DNA from: Heterohyrax brucei
Lineage: Eukaryota; Chordata; Mammalia; Hyracoidea; Procaviidae
DNA length: 64,000 bases
Assembly: GCA_028571685.1 (NCBI GenBank)
Contig: CM053143.1
Span: forward strand, 151,026,329-151,090,328
Direction: 5' to 3'
Shown here: positions 21,021 to 31,176 of the stretch, one piece after another
Numbering within the stretch: position 1 is the stretch's first letter
Layout: each line of letters starts with the position of its first letter
Position numbers and translations under genes: made by a program
The notes under the pieces: model-generated
Told to the model about the DNA's origin: nothing
The model's database searches: none
The model's input: only the letters and a program-made list of their open reading frames with translations

Positions 21021-22619
21021 TTGGTGTTGAACTAGCCACTTTACTTTATCACTTTCCATTATTGCATTCTTTCAACTCTTGCAACATGATGAATCAAGCT
21101 TTCACTTGTCACCCACCCCTTCTATTTATGACATCTTGCAAGATCCTTGCAGAAACAGGCGGCAATCACATCTGTTGACTGATGACAGCATTCAGCTCCA
21201 CGAGCTTTTTTTCCCATACGAAAGGAGGGAGAATGCTATTTGTCAGTGTTTCCATTAGGTCATGACAGTGATCACAGCCACAGTCATTTAGTAAAACGAG
21301 TCATTAGTTATTTGGAGTTTGTCTTTCTCTCAAAACTACCTATCTAATAAAACCTCATAAAAGTGACACTAGAATAAAAGTTCTTTACTGCTTTTTGTTT
21401 TTAGATCTCCTGTAACCACAGTACAAGTACTCTTTCATCTTTCTCTAATACTAGGAAGAGAGCAGTAGCCGGACTTCCCCAACAGGTAAGAGCGTAAGCA
21501 GACCAATTAATTGCTTTAAGGTAGGGAGAAAGAGAGTCCCAGAGCAGAATGCTGGGCATGTTTACTTAAAGAAAAGAGGTGTTTGTGCTCTACCCTGCAG
21601 ACGAGAACTCTAAGAGCAGTGAACCCTACACAGTCCAACCCAAGGGAAAGGCTGACTCCCTATAATAATTCCTCCAACTGATGTCACCTATCTCAATGCC
21701 AATAGTAAAATTGCATTCCAAGTGCCCAATCACTGTCACCAGACAAGTGTTGGGTAAACAGCTTTTTTTAATCACTCCTCCAAAAAAAGAGAAAGTTTGC
21801 TTCCTGTCAGGGTGGCAACAGAGTCTATTTTCTCTTCCAGAAGCAGAGTCCAAGTGCCAATCAAGCAACTGTAGCCTGCACGGTGCCCACTCAGAAATCC
21901 CTCAGGCTGTAGGAAATGCACCTACAGGTCCTGCCAGGGAGCAGACTCCGTGAAACGACAGCGACGGAGCAGTAAGATGACTAAGGTTCAGTCCTTGCCC
22001 ATAAGAGCTCTGGGGTTTTTGAAAGAGGCAGAGCCAGTGCACCAAAACATTCATCTCAGTGAAAAACAACAGCTTCTCTAACAGAGATGAATACTAAGGA
22101 TCAAGTGTCAGGGAGAAGGAAAAGACTGATAGGCTTAGAGGAATGAGGGAGTTAGCCATCGAATTAGTCATATTTAAACTCTGTCTTGAAACATTTCTCA
22201 CTGGAGAAGTAGAACAGGGGCATTCCAGGGCATCCCTACCTCAACAGCCATTCTCCTCTTTTTCCTAAGGAACAGAACCCAGACTCTTAGCTGAATGCAC
22301 TGCTACTTAGAATAAATGATCTTCCTCAGCCTCCCCTGTAACCAAAGTTCTGGCCAATAAAACAGAAACAAAACTGTCAGGAAAAATTTTCCAGAAGGCA
22401 TCTTACAAGGTGAGGCTGCACCCTTCAATTTCCATTTCTGCATTTTGCTTCCTGGAAAAGCAGTGTGATGGTGAGTCTCTAGCAGCCACGCTGGACCATA
22501 AGGAAGCGGGTGTAGAGACAGTAGGTTCCAACAATTGAAGGAGCCTCCAACCAGAACACTAAGCATTATACCAGCCCTGGATCAACTACCTCTAAGTCTT
22601 CTAAAAGGAGAGCATATTG
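21021..22619. other. No recognisable feature (1.6 kb repeat-poor intron)
   Basis: No SINE, LINE or microsatellite recognised. Open frames of 80-90 codons lack recognisable domains. A repeat-poor block in such a SINE-dense intron may hold conserved regulatory DNA; not shown here. Confidence 0.35.
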
Positions 22620-22732
22620 AGTGTCTATCTTATTAAGCTTCTGTTATTTGCTTGTTTCTTCTGCATCTCCCTCAGTACCTAACATAGTGCTGGGTGTATG
22701 ACAGGTACTTAATAAACACCAGCTGCTAAAAC
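22620..22732 (+). repeat. L2 3' fragment
   Basis: TCTGCATCTCCCTCAGTACCTAACATAGTGCTGGGTGTATGACAGGTACTTAATAAACACCAG. Confidence 0.55.
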
Positions 22733-22974
22733 AGAGTCGAGCTCAAAAGAATCACAAATTCTCTTAAAGCAAAGTCAGAAAAGACTATCCATTCTACTAT
22801 AATGAGTGAAATGCATCATTTAGCTACTTAGGGGATTATAGATTACAAACCAAACACCATGCAACATAGCACTATCTAAAAAAGGAATGTGTTGTTTAAA
22901 ATAATAATAAAATACTATTTGAAAAGAAAAAAATAGGATAAATAATCAACTCTGTTATTAAAGAGTCCCTGTCA

Positions 22975-23142
22975 AGGAAACCCTGGTGATGTAGTAGGTT
23001 AAGCACTATGTCTGCTAACCAAAAGGTTGGCAGTTCAAATCCTCCAGGCTCTCCTTGGACCCCCTATGGGGCAGTTCTACTTTGACCTCTAGGTTTGCCA
23101 CATGTCAGACCCAACTTGATGGCAGTGGGTTTGGTTTTTTTG
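22975..23142 (+). mobile_element. AfroSINE
   Basis: Full length: AAGGAAACCCTGGTGATGTAGTAGG, GCTAACCAAAAGGTTGGCAGTTCAAATCCTCC, TGGCAGTGGGTTTGGTTTTTTTGG. Confidence 0.92.
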
Positions 23143-23332
23143 GTATGGGTGTCAAAAGTGGTTAAGAGACTGGTACTAACTGAAAGGTTGGCTGTTCAAA
23201 CGCACCAGGGGCAACCCAGAAGAAACGCCTGGCCTTGAAAACACCATGGTACAGTGTTCTTCAGTATTATTCTACACACATGGGTTGCCATGAGTCAGAA
23301 ACAACTTGATGGCAACTAACAAAAACAACAAC
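23143..23332 (+). mobile_element. AfroSINE (long subtype), tandem to the previous
   Basis: AGTGGTTAAGAGACTGGTACTAACTGAAAGGTTGGCTGTTC, CCCAGAAGAAACGCCTGGCC, GGGTTGCCATGAGTCAGAAACAACTTGATGGCAACTAACAAAAACAACAAC. It ends with the RTE-like (AAC)n tail. Confidence 0.88.
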
Positions 23333-23634
23333 TCTATCACTGAGTATTTTCTACAATACTAGGCTCCGATTTTAGTGACCAAATTTAACTCTCACTTGCC
23401 AAGCTACGCCAGTATAGATGGGGCCCCCAAAACAATGAAAAATCAAAGCTTATGTCGTATCTCAGGGATAGTAAAAGATGACCCTTATTGTCCCAGGTGA
23501 TATGAACGGTGCAGTGGAGAAAGGAGAGGAACAGAGAGAATCAAAATATACCCTTTGCTAGCTGGAGGAACTGGCCAGGAGTCCCAAGGCTCCAGGCAAC
23601 CATTTCAATGGTGTTTGACAAAGAACGCCTAGAG

Positions 23635-24130
23635 TATGTGATGTGCAAGCCTCATGTGGCCACTAACTACTTGCAATGTGGCTAGTCCGGCAGGAAAACT
23701 GAATTATAAAATTCTTACTTCGTTTTAATTTATCTATATTTAAACCCAGAAAGGAAATATTAATGAGAAATCATTTTTGGTACTTGATTCACTTACTGCA
23801 AAAGTTTTAAGTGTGCCTGGAACATCTCTAAGTTTCAGGAAATTTATGAAATTTCAAGTATTTCTGATGCAAGTGTAGTGTCTGAGTCGAGTCGTGGTAG
23901 AAACATAAAATACACATCACATTTGAAATGGTATGGAAAACAAGAATACAAAACGTTTTATTAATATTTTTTTATACCGACTACATGTTGAAAAGATATT
24001 TTTGGATAGACTGGATTAAATTAACAAAATTAATTTAATCCCCTTGGCTTTGGCTGGCATACCAGAGTAACAAAACTAGCAAAATTGACTTCACCTGTTT
24101 CTTTTAACTTTCTTAATGTGGCTACATGTG
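23635..24130. mobile_element. Non-autonomous hAT-like DNA element (left part)
   Basis: CCTCATGTGGCCACTAACTACTTGCAATGTGGCTAGTCC, A/T-rich middle, and ACCTGTTTCTTTTAACTTTCTTAATGTGGCTAC are typical of the old mammalian MER-type hAT elements. It is cut by an RTE insertion and resumes at 24646 with TTTCATTTTGTTTCTATTGGACAAGC. Orientation is left open. Confidence 0.55.
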
Positions 24131-24645
24131 GCATTGCATTAGGCAAACCTATTACAAAAGATCTCTTTAAAGTGTTAAAAAACAAATACATCACTTCAAA
24201 GGCTAATGTGCACCTGACCCAAGCCCTGGTATTTTCAATCACCTCATACGCATGTGAAAGCTGCACAATAAATAAAGAAGACCAAGGAAGAATCAATGCC
24301 TTTGAATTACAGTGTTGGGAAAGAATACTGAATAGACTAGGGACAGCTAGAAGAACAAACAGATCTGACTTGGAAGAAGGACAGCCAGAATGCTGATTAG
24401 AAGCAAGGATGGTGAGACTTCACAGCACATACTTTGGACAAGTTATCAGGAGGGCCCAGGCCCTGGAGAAGGACATCATGCTTCGTAGAGGTCAGGAAGA
24501 CTGTCAACAAGACTGACACAATGGCTGCAACAGTGGGCTCGAGCATAACAAGAATTGTGAAGATGATGCAGGACTGAGAGACGTTTCGTTCTGTGGTACA
24601 ACGGGGCACACTGAGTCAGAACCAACTTGGCACCTAGCAACAATA
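24131..24645 (+). mobile_element. RTE LINE 3' fragment
   Basis: GCATTGCATTAGGCAAACCTATTACAAAAGATCTCTTTAAAGTG ... GAGTCAGAACCAACTTGGCACCTAGCAACAATAAC. The open run at 24085-24396 encodes the conserved post-RT segment (FKVLKNKYITSKANVHLTQALVFSITSYACESCTINKEDQGRINAFELQCW, here split in reading). It is inserted in the hAT-like element. Confidence 0.9.
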
Positions 24646-24692
24646 ACATACATAACTTTCATTTTGTTTCTATTGGACAAGCAGAGAGCCTC
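24646..24692. mobile_element. Non-autonomous hAT-like element (right end)
   Basis: CATAACTTTCATTTTGTTTCTATTGGACAAGCAGAG completes the element interrupted by RTE. Confidence 0.45.
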
Positions 24693-24699
24693 ACCCGGC

Positions 24700-24832
24700 A
24701 TAAAACCAAAAAGCCACTGCCCGTCAAATAGATTCCAACTCTTAGCAACCCTACAGGACAAATTAGATCTGCCCCCAGGGTTTCCAAGAAGCGGCCATAC
24801 TTCTCAACTATTGGGCCACCAAGACTCCTTAT
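24700..24832 (-). mobile_element. AfroSINE
   Basis: ACCAAAAAGCCACTGCCCGTCAAATAGATTCCAACTCTTAGCAACCCTACAGGAC ... CAACTATTGGGCCACCAAGACTCC, with an internal deletion. Confidence 0.8.
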
Positions 24833-25162
24833 ATAGTCCGTAGGGTTCCAAAATTCTTTCTCACTAAAGCCCTGCCCACAGCCGCATCCTTAGAAGGTGA
24901 CCAGTTTTCTCCAGATTAAAACTCTGCTGCTTCTCAGTCTACCAACATGGGGGGTGGGTCTCAACAGTTAACTGCAGGCTCATCCTCCACAGCTGCGGCG
25001 GCAACAGCAGCACTCTGTCCACGTTGCAGGTGTGGCCCTCACCACAAAACCTGCCAAGGTGAATCTTCCCTTCCTACCAGGGTTGATAGTTTATGGGCAC
25101 CTGACCCTACTGGATTAGCAAGTCCCATTTTAGAGGCATTTGGGGCAAGTTCCTAAAGCAGA
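24833..25162. other. No recognisable feature
   Basis: Contains an imperfect GGCGGCAACAGCAGC stretch near 24995. Nothing else seen. Confidence 0.3.
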
Positions 25163-25373
25163 GACTTCCTTGGTGGTGCAAACTATTGACCCACTCAGCT
25201 GCTAATCCCAAAATTGGATGTCTGAGTCCACCCAAAGGTACCTTGGAAGGAAGGCCAGGGGCTCTGCTTCTGGAAACTCAGCCACTGAAAATTCTGTGGG
25301 GCATGTTCTACCCTGACAGACATGGCGTTGCCATGAGCTAGACTTGACTAGATGGCCACTGTTTGGGTTCCCC
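25163..25373 (+). mobile_element. AfroSINE (long subtype)
   Basis: CTTGGTGGTGCAAACTATTGACCCACTCAGCTGCTAATCC, GTCCACCCAAAGGTACCTTGGAAGGAAGGCC, CTTCTGGAAACTCAGCCACTG, CATGGCGTTGCCATGAGCTAGAC. Confidence 0.8.
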
Positions 25374-25718
25374 CCTAAATCAAGGGACATCTACAGATGA
25401 CTATCCAAAATCTCACACAAAATTGCTCTCTGCTCACCCAGTGAAAAACAGGTAAGTTTCTCCCAACCTCCTTGTTATTCCAGGTCCCATCTTGTCCAAG
25501 ACTCTGCATTAGAGAGTCCTGGCTCAAACATAAATCTCAAGTGTCCTTTGCCATTTCTCCTAGAAGAAAAGTTCTTAATGTTTCTGTGCCTTGGACCTAA
25601 GGGTCATCAGGCAAACTATTCTAGAACCTCTAACTGGGCTGACACACACACCTCCCCATCCCCTCCCCCACACACACCTTAAACATAAACATACGTGGAA
25701 GACTTGAAGAGACTTTCT
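25374..25718. other. No recognisable feature; short CA/CCCC tract
   Basis: Contains an imperfect ACACACACCTCCCC...CACACACACC run at 25643-25678. Confidence 0.3.
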
Positions 25719-25927
25719 ACCCTACCAGTTGCTATGGAGTCAATTCTGACACCTAGTGACACTATAATAACCCTATAGGTCAGAAGTGCCTCATGGGATT
25801 TCCTAGGCTCATCTATAGCTACAGGACAGATAGCCAGGCCTTTTCCCCAAAGATCACCCAGTGAGCTCAAACCACCAGTGCTTCATCTAGCAGCCGAGCA
25901 CTTAACTGCTGAGCCACTAAGGCTCCT
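25719..25927 (-). mobile_element. AfroSINE (long subtype)
   Basis: GTTGCTATGGAGTCAATTCTGACACCTAGTGACAC, CTAGGCTCATCTATAGCTACAGGACAGATAGCCAGGCC, GCAGCCGAGCACTTAACTGCTGAGCCACTAAGGCTCC. Confidence 0.85.
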
Positions 25928-25944
25928 TTTTCAAAGTGCTATGA

Positions 25945-26107
25945 GGAGCCCTGGTGGTGCAATGGTTAGACCTATAGCTGTTACTCAGAAGGTCAACAGT
26001 TCAAATCCACCAGCTGAACCTTGGGAACCCTGTGGGGCAGTTCTACTCCGTCCTATAGGGTCACTATAAGTCAGAATCAACTTGGTGACAATGGGATTGG
26101 GGTTTAG
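25945..26107 (+). mobile_element. AfroSINE
   Basis: GAGGAGCCCTGGTGGTGCAATGG ... GTCACTATAAGTCAGAATCAACTTGGTGACAATGGG. Confidence 0.92.
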
Positions 26108-26118
26108 ATTATTCATGT

Positions 26119-26530
26119 GTTGTTGAATTGATTCTGACTGACAGTGAGCCTATAGGACAGAGGAGAAAGTCCCCACAGGGTGCCTTAGGCTACAGTCTTC
26201 ATGAGTCCTGGTGGCACTGAGGTTATACCCTTTGCTGATAACCAGAAGGTCACTGACTTGAACTCATCAGTTGCTCTGCCACAGAAAGATGGAGCAGTCT
26301 GCTTCCTTCAAGATTTACAGCCTTGGAAACCCTATGGGGAAGTTCTACTCTATCCTATAGGGTCACTGTGACCTGGAGTTAACTCAATAACAACAGGTTT
26401 TGTTTTGTTCTTTAAACTTCATGGGAGCAGAACATCAGGTCCTTTCTGCCATGGAGCCACTGCGGAGCTTGAACCACTAACTTTCTGAGTGGCAGCCGAG
26501 TGCCTAGGCACTGTGCCACCAGGGTGCTTT
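26119..26530 (-). mobile_element. AfroSINE (long subtype), split by a second SINE
   Basis: Left half 26119-26204 (GTTGTTGAATTGATTCTGACTGACAG ... CTTAGGCTACAGTCTTCATG). Right half 26411-26530 (CTTCATGGGAGCAGAACATCAGGTCC ... GCAGCCGAGTGCC...GTGCCACCAGGGTGC). CTTCATG flanks the insert. Confidence 0.88.
26205..26410 (+). mobile_element. AfroSINE (long subtype) nested in AfroSINE
   Basis: AGTCCTGGTGGCACTGAGGTTATACCC ... GCTTCCTTCAAGATTTACAGCC ... GTCACTGTGACCTGGAGTTAACTC. It interrupts the host SINE at the same internal site as the nested copy at 17868-18019, but is a different subtype. Confidence 0.88.
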
Positions 26531-26559
26531 ACCAAGTGTAGCCACGCTCAGTTAAGCAT

Positions 26560-26800
26560 GGATCTAATTTCCCTGCTTACGACTCAGCTTAAACATGACT
26601 TTCACCAAGAGTCCTCGTCTGTCAAAAAAAGTCTTTGCTCTTGAGCAGCCTGTCCTGTCTTCATTCGGAATGATCTATTCCGTGTTTCCTATCTCTGTCT
26701 CCCAGTGAGGGCAGAAACTATGTCTATTTTGCTCACCACCTAATGCTGACTCCTAGCACACGGCTGGAGCTAAGAAAATAAGAATTTTAAAAGCACGTTT
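26560..26800 (+). repeat. L2 fragment
   Basis: CTTAAACATGACTTTCACCAAGAGTCC ... TCTGTCTCCCAGTGAGGGCAGAAACTATGTCTATTTTGCTCACC ... CTCCTAGCACACGGCTGGAGC. Confidence 0.55.
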
Positions 26801-26989
26801 TCACATCTTAATTTTACCACACTTTACACCAGAAATGAACTTACAAATGAGTGATCACCAAATGTTCCAAATACTCATTATCATTTTTAAAACCATTTGA
26901 GCCTGTCCTAGCTGTCATTCAATTTCCTATTAGAATAAAAAATTGTTTGGAGTATTTTTAAATAGAAAAGTCTATTTCTCAGGGAGGAA

Positions 26990-27207
26990 AAAGGTCCCTG
27001 GATGGTACAAGGAGTCTGCAGTTGGCTATTACCCTAACGGTTGGTAGTCTGAACCCCCACCACTGGCACAGAAGAAAGGAATGTCAATCTGCCTTCATAA
27101 AAACTAACACTAAGAAAACCCTATGGAGCAGTTCTACTCTGAAACACACGTGGCTGCCAGGAGTCAAAATTAACTTGATGGCAACACATTTGACTTTTTC
27201 TTTTTCT
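26990..27207 (+). mobile_element. AfroSINE (long subtype)
   Basis: GGATGGTACAAGGAGTCTGCAGTTGGCTATTACCC, GGTTGGTAGTCTGAACCCCC, CTATGGAGCAGTTCTACTCTGAAACACACGTGGCTGCCAGGAGTC. Confidence 0.78.
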
Positions 27208-27659
27208 TTTCTTTCTCTGAGAGGAAAGGATGGCTAGGTACTCATTACAATAAATATAACTTCAATTCCTCACTGGGTACAGGCTCAGTTGGTGAAAAAC
27301 AAGGGTGCAGATTTTTTTATAACAACATTGGATCATGGAAATAAAAAAACCACAAAACCTTTCTGCCCTTGACCTTTACGAAAAAAGCAAGTGCAGGTCT
27401 ATTCTTACATTACCTCTTAACGGGCTATTTGGGGATAGATGGGTTGGGTGTGTCTCTCACTTGTAAGATTAGCCAGGAGGACAAACTGCACCCTACAATA
27501 GTTACCAGAGTAACTATCAAAGGCAGAACACAGGACACTGAAAACATAGAGTCTTTCCAGCCTAACCAGCATTTTGTTCTTGAAGTCCCAACAAGAATAC
27601 AGTTTTAATGAGAGAATAAGTTTAGTAGGGAAAAAAAAAGTAATACTTTAACACTCCAT
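27208..27659. other. No recognisable feature
   Basis: Nothing recognised; a 79-codon open frame (27369-27608) has no identifiable domain. Confidence 0.35.
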
Positions 27660-28203
27660 CACCTAACTTGTCTGTCGGTTTGTTGTACTATGGTGGTTTG
27701 CATGGTGCTATGATGCTGGAAGTGTTGCCACCAGTATTTTAAATAATATCAAGGGTCACATATGGTAGACAGATTTCAGCAACACTTCCAGACTCAGAAA
27801 GACAAGGAAGAAAAGCCTGGAAATCTACATCCCCCCAAAAAATTGGTCCCTGAAAATGTTATGGATAACAGTGGAACATAACCTGATATAGCACCAGAAG
27901 AGAAGCCCCTCAGTTTGGAAGGCCCTCAAAATAGGACTGGAGAAGAGTTGTTTCCTCAAAGTAGAGGTGACCCTAACAGTGAGGCTGGAGGGAAGCTTCT
28001 GGGACCTTCCTTTGCTGATATGATAAGAAAACTCCAAAATGAGAAGACACAGCTGCTGGAACGACACTGTGGCCACAGCAATGGGCTCAAACACAGCGAT
28101 GCCCATGAGGGTGGCGCAGGGCCAGGCAGTGCCCTCTCCTGTTGTAGGTAAGCGTCACTGTGTGTTGGTACCGACTTGATGGTACCTAACGACGACAACA
28201 ACA
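27660..28203 (+). mobile_element. Internally deleted RTE derivative (5' end joined to 3' end)
   Basis: The left ~370 bp (GTCGGTTTGTTGTACTATGGTGGTTTGCATG ... ATGATGCTGGAAGTGTTGCCACCAG ... GATATAGCACCAGAAGAGAAGCC ... CAAAGTAGAGGTGACC) match the 5' leader of the afrotherian RTE. After CAAAATGAGAAGACACAGCTGC the text jumps to the 3' end (ACTGTGGCCACAGCAATGGGCTCAAACACAG ... GCAGGGCCAGGCAGTGCC ... CACCTAACGACGACAACAAC-like). The whole endonuclease and RT coding region (about 3 kb) is missing. Ends are kept, so this may be a non-autonomous passenger. A second such copy with another breakpoint is at 59800-60145. Confidence 0.75.
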
Positions 28204-29328
28204 TGCCGAAGATAATTCCCCGAGACAGAACGACCACCCCAGCAGGGTGACCTGCGTGAGGACATCTCTCTGAGAGCTGTTTTCAATATTGCAAACCTGG
28301 AATTTTACCACAGGAGAACTGCATTCCATAACAGCCATCTTCCATCTGGAGAGAGAGAGAACATCACCCCACATCCAGGCAGAAGTCTTTCCTACAGTCA
28401 GCCATTCTTTTGTTGGTTTTCTTGTTTGTTTGTTTGTTTGTTTGTTTGTTCGTTCGTTTAAAACCTTTTTTTTCCCCTGTATCATCTACAAACCCTCTCA
28501 TTCGGGCTGTTTTTCTATTTCTCAGTCACTTAAAGTTCTCTAGTCTTTTATTAATTTAACTGCACTGAGGTCATCCTGTTTCCCCCCTCACTTCTCCCCA
28601 AAAATGCATTCTGATACTCTATTTTTGTCTAAAATGTAAATACATATAGACATACATCCTTAGGAACAAATGAGAAGAAAATATCATGAAATAATATACT
28701 GTACTTTTTACAATCACAAAACAGTGAACTGGGCTTAAAAAAAAAACCTAGTTTTCATGAGGACAGTTCAGTTAGAAGTTGACTGTAGTCATTGATTCAG
28801 CCCTCAAACATAAAGGCCAGGGTTAAACTGAAATGTAGGTGGCAGGGACACCAGCTACAAGCCAAACTTCCCAGATGTCATAGAGCTGCTTTGTTGAGAT
28901 TCATCAGCTCTGTAGATTGGACCTGGATCCCTGCAGGAGAGGTGGCCAGCCTCTTCTCTTGGAAGAACCTGTCTCTTAGCTGAACTCAAAAACGCAAGTG
29001 TTCCCAGGTGAAACCTTGTCCAGATGGGAGAACTCTCGGGAAGGTGAAGGAGCTGCGGTAAAGGCTGCAGACAGGGGTGCTGACGGCACTCACACCTGTC
29101 GGCGCTGGGAAGAGAGGGCCTCTGGCAGCCAGCTTTAAAGAACAACCCCAGACAGATGCCGGAGGTACTAGGTCTTTACCGAAACTTTCTGGGGAATGTA
29201 AAAGCATGGAATAAAGTACCTTCTCTTTCAACAAATGCTAAAAACCACCCAAGACTACTCATTCACTCATGTTTGCTATGGACCAGGCGCCGAAGATAAA
29301 GCCATGACACAAGAGTCGTGGTCCCCAA
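28204..29328. other. Repeat-poor segment; (GTTT)n tract
   Basis: Contains a (TTTG)n/(TTCG)n microsatellite at 28418-28459. Otherwise nothing is recognised; open frames of 60-99 codons on both strands lack recognisable domains. Confidence 0.4.
28418..28459. repeat. (GTTT)n microsatellite
   Basis: About ten units of TTTG/TTCG, ending TTCGTTCGTTTAAAACC. Confidence 0.9.
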
Positions 29329-29548
29329 TATGTTGTTGTTGTTAGGTGGCATAGTACCAGTTCCAACTCATAGGAATCTTTCCCATGCACAACAGAACAA
29401 AACACTGCCTGGTCCTCTGCCATGCCCACAATCATTTTTGCGCTTAAGCCCATTCCTGCAGCCACTGTGTCAATCATCTTATTGAGGGTCTTCCTCTTTG
29501 CCACTGACCTTCTACTCTACCGAGTGTGATATCCCTCCTGACAATACA
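29329..29548 (-). mobile_element. RTE LINE 3' end
   Basis: Starts with the reversed tail ATGTTGTTGTTGTTAGGTGGCATAGTACC, then ACAACAGAACAAAACACTGCCTGGTCC, CCACTGTGTCAATCATCTTATTGAGGGTCTTCC and GTGATATCCCTCCTGACAATA. Heavily 5'-truncated. Confidence 0.9.
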
Positions 29549-29584
29549 ATAAACATCAAATACTCTAAAATATCTGCTCCTTAA

Positions 29585-29768
29585 GGAAACCAAAAAACCC
29601 TGGTGAGGTAGTGGTTAAGTACTACGGATACTAACTGAAAAGGTTAGCAGTTCAAATTCACCAGGATCTTCTTGGAAGAAACCTCATGGGGAAGTTTTAC
29701 TCTGTCCTGTAGGGTCACTATGAGTCAGAATTGACTGGACAGCAATGCATTTGGGGTTTGGGGTTGTT
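29585..29768 (+). mobile_element. AfroSINE
   Basis: GGAAACCAAAAAACCCTGGTGAGGTAGTGG ... CACTATGAGTCAGAATTGACTGGACAGCAATGC. Confidence 0.92.
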
Positions 29769-29837
29769 TTTTTGGTTAGCCAATCGGAAGATAATGAATC
29801 AACAAGCTTAGAAACCCACAACAACAACAAAAACCTC

Positions 29838-30297
29838 CTAAGTACTCCAATGCTCATTGTGGTATTATTTGCAATAGCCAAAAGGCGGAGATAGCTCAGG
29901 TGTCCATCAGCAGGTAAACAGACAAACCAAATGGGGTACACACATACAACGGAATAGCATTCGACCTAAAGAGAAACGAAGTGCTGATCCAAGCTCTGAC
30001 ATGGGTAAACCTGGAAAACATCATGGGTAGTGAAATAAACCAGACATAAAAGGACAAATATTATTTACGATCCCACTTTTGTAAAACATCTAGACTAGAC
30101 AAATGCAAAGAGACAAAAGTAAATCAGTAGTTATTATGAGCTCCGAGGAGCAGACAATGGGGAGTTTCTGCCTAACGGGTAACCGTTTCTACTTGGGGTG
30201 ATCAGAAAGTGTTGAAAATAAATAGTGGTGACAGTTGCCCAGCATGGTGAGTGTGGATTGCACACTGGAAAATGGTTAAAACAGCAAATTTTATGTT
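29838..30297 (+). mobile_element. L1M-type 3' end
   Basis: AATGCTCATTGTGGTATTATTTGCAATAGCCAAAAGGCGGAGATAGC ... CATACAACGGAATAGCATTCG ... AAACCAGACATAAAAGGACAAATATT ... GGAGTTTCTGCCTAACGGG ... GATCAGAAAGTGTTG. This is the familiar old L1 3' UTR in sense orientation. Confidence 0.8.
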
Positions 30298-30422
30298 GGA
30301 ACCAGAAGGTTAGCATTTCAAATCTGCCCCTTGGAAACTCTATGGGGCAGTTCTACTCTGTCTATAGAGTCACCAGGAGTGAGAATCAACTCAACAACAG
30401 TGGGTTTGGTGTGGTGGTTGCT
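30298..30422 (+). mobile_element. AfroSINE (5'-truncated)
   Basis: ACCAGAAGGTTAGCATTTCAAATC, CCTTGGAAACTCTATGGGGCAG, GTCACCAGGAGTGAGAATCAACTCAACAACAGTGGG. Confidence 0.85.
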
Positions 30423-30699
30423 TTGTAGTTTACTACACAAAAAAAAACTGCAAAAATCTAGGGGGAAAAAAAGCATAATAATGATTTACACACCTGCCAT
30501 CTGCCCTAACACCACTACCATGGAGTGACTGGGGGCTGTGGCAGTAACAACAGGAGACGGAAACCACATTCCGACCAACACTTTGCTGCTTACAACCCCA
30601 GTGTCCAGTCCTACCTTAGAAACTGTAAGTCTGAAGGCAGCCAGCGAAGTCTCACCCACTTGCCTCCCTCCCCCACCGAGGTTAACACTGAGATAGTCT

Positions 30700-30890
30700 G
30701 TCCAGCTGAGGACACCCCTCCGTCCCGATGCTGAAGACACAAAGCATGGGAGGGGCGGGTCTAGGGAATCACACCGATGGGGCCTAACGTGCCAGCGCGC
30801 GTAGCAGCGCTGCCGGACCAGGCCGCACTGGGGCCTGTCATACAGACAGCTGCCAGGAGTCGGGCCGACTAGACGGCAAACACTAAGAAC
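30700..30890 (+). mobile_element. Possible AfroSINE/RTE-tail fragment in a CpG-bearing patch
   Basis: CTGTCATACAGACAGCTGCCAGGAGTCGGGCCGACTAGACGGCAAACAC ends like an AfroSINE/RTE tail (GAGTCGGAACCGACTCGACGGCA). The sequence before it is CpG-richer than usual (CCAGCGCGCGTAGCAGCGC). A 191-codon minus-strand frame (30486-31061) runs across it but shows no domain. Confidence 0.4.
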
Positions 30891-31025
30891 AAAGGCAGCC
30901 GAAACTTCTGATACGGGCATGCTGACCCACACACAGGACAGAAGCAGGGAGAACCTCTGCACAGTCACCAGAAGAGAAAGTTCAGTCCTCACAGGAATTG
31001 TATTCTGTAAAAAAAAAAAAAGAAA

Positions 31026-31172
31026 AAAACAGACCCATTGCCACTGAGTCAATTCCAACACACGGCAACCTACAGGGCAGAGTAGAACTATAGTGTTTGC
31101 AGGGAGACCTGGTGGATTTGAACTGCTACCTTTGGATAGCAGCTATAGCACTTAGCCAATATGCCACTCAAA
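31026..31172 (-). mobile_element. AfroSINE
   Basis: ACAGACCCATTGCCACTGAGTCAATTCCAACACACGGCAACC ... TTGAACTGCTACCTTTGGATAGCAGC; preceded by an A-rich run. Confidence 0.88.
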
Positions 31173-31176
31173 CTCA

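Noticed and set aside
22975-23142. tRNA-like heads of AfroSINEs as tRNA genes
   Set aside because: The A/B-box-like words belong to SINE heads followed by SINE bodies; no cloverleaf-sized stand-alone tRNA was seen.
24947-25156. Open frame with Ala/Thr-rich run (AAAATAA)
   Set aside because: A short GC-rich patch between SINEs with no domain or context.
30486-31061. 191-codon minus-strand open frame
   Set aside because: It crosses a poly-A/T run and a SINE/RTE-tail-like segment, has a low-complexity start (FFLFFFLQ), no recognisable domain and no splice or promoter context. It is most likely chance in a CpG-bearing patch.
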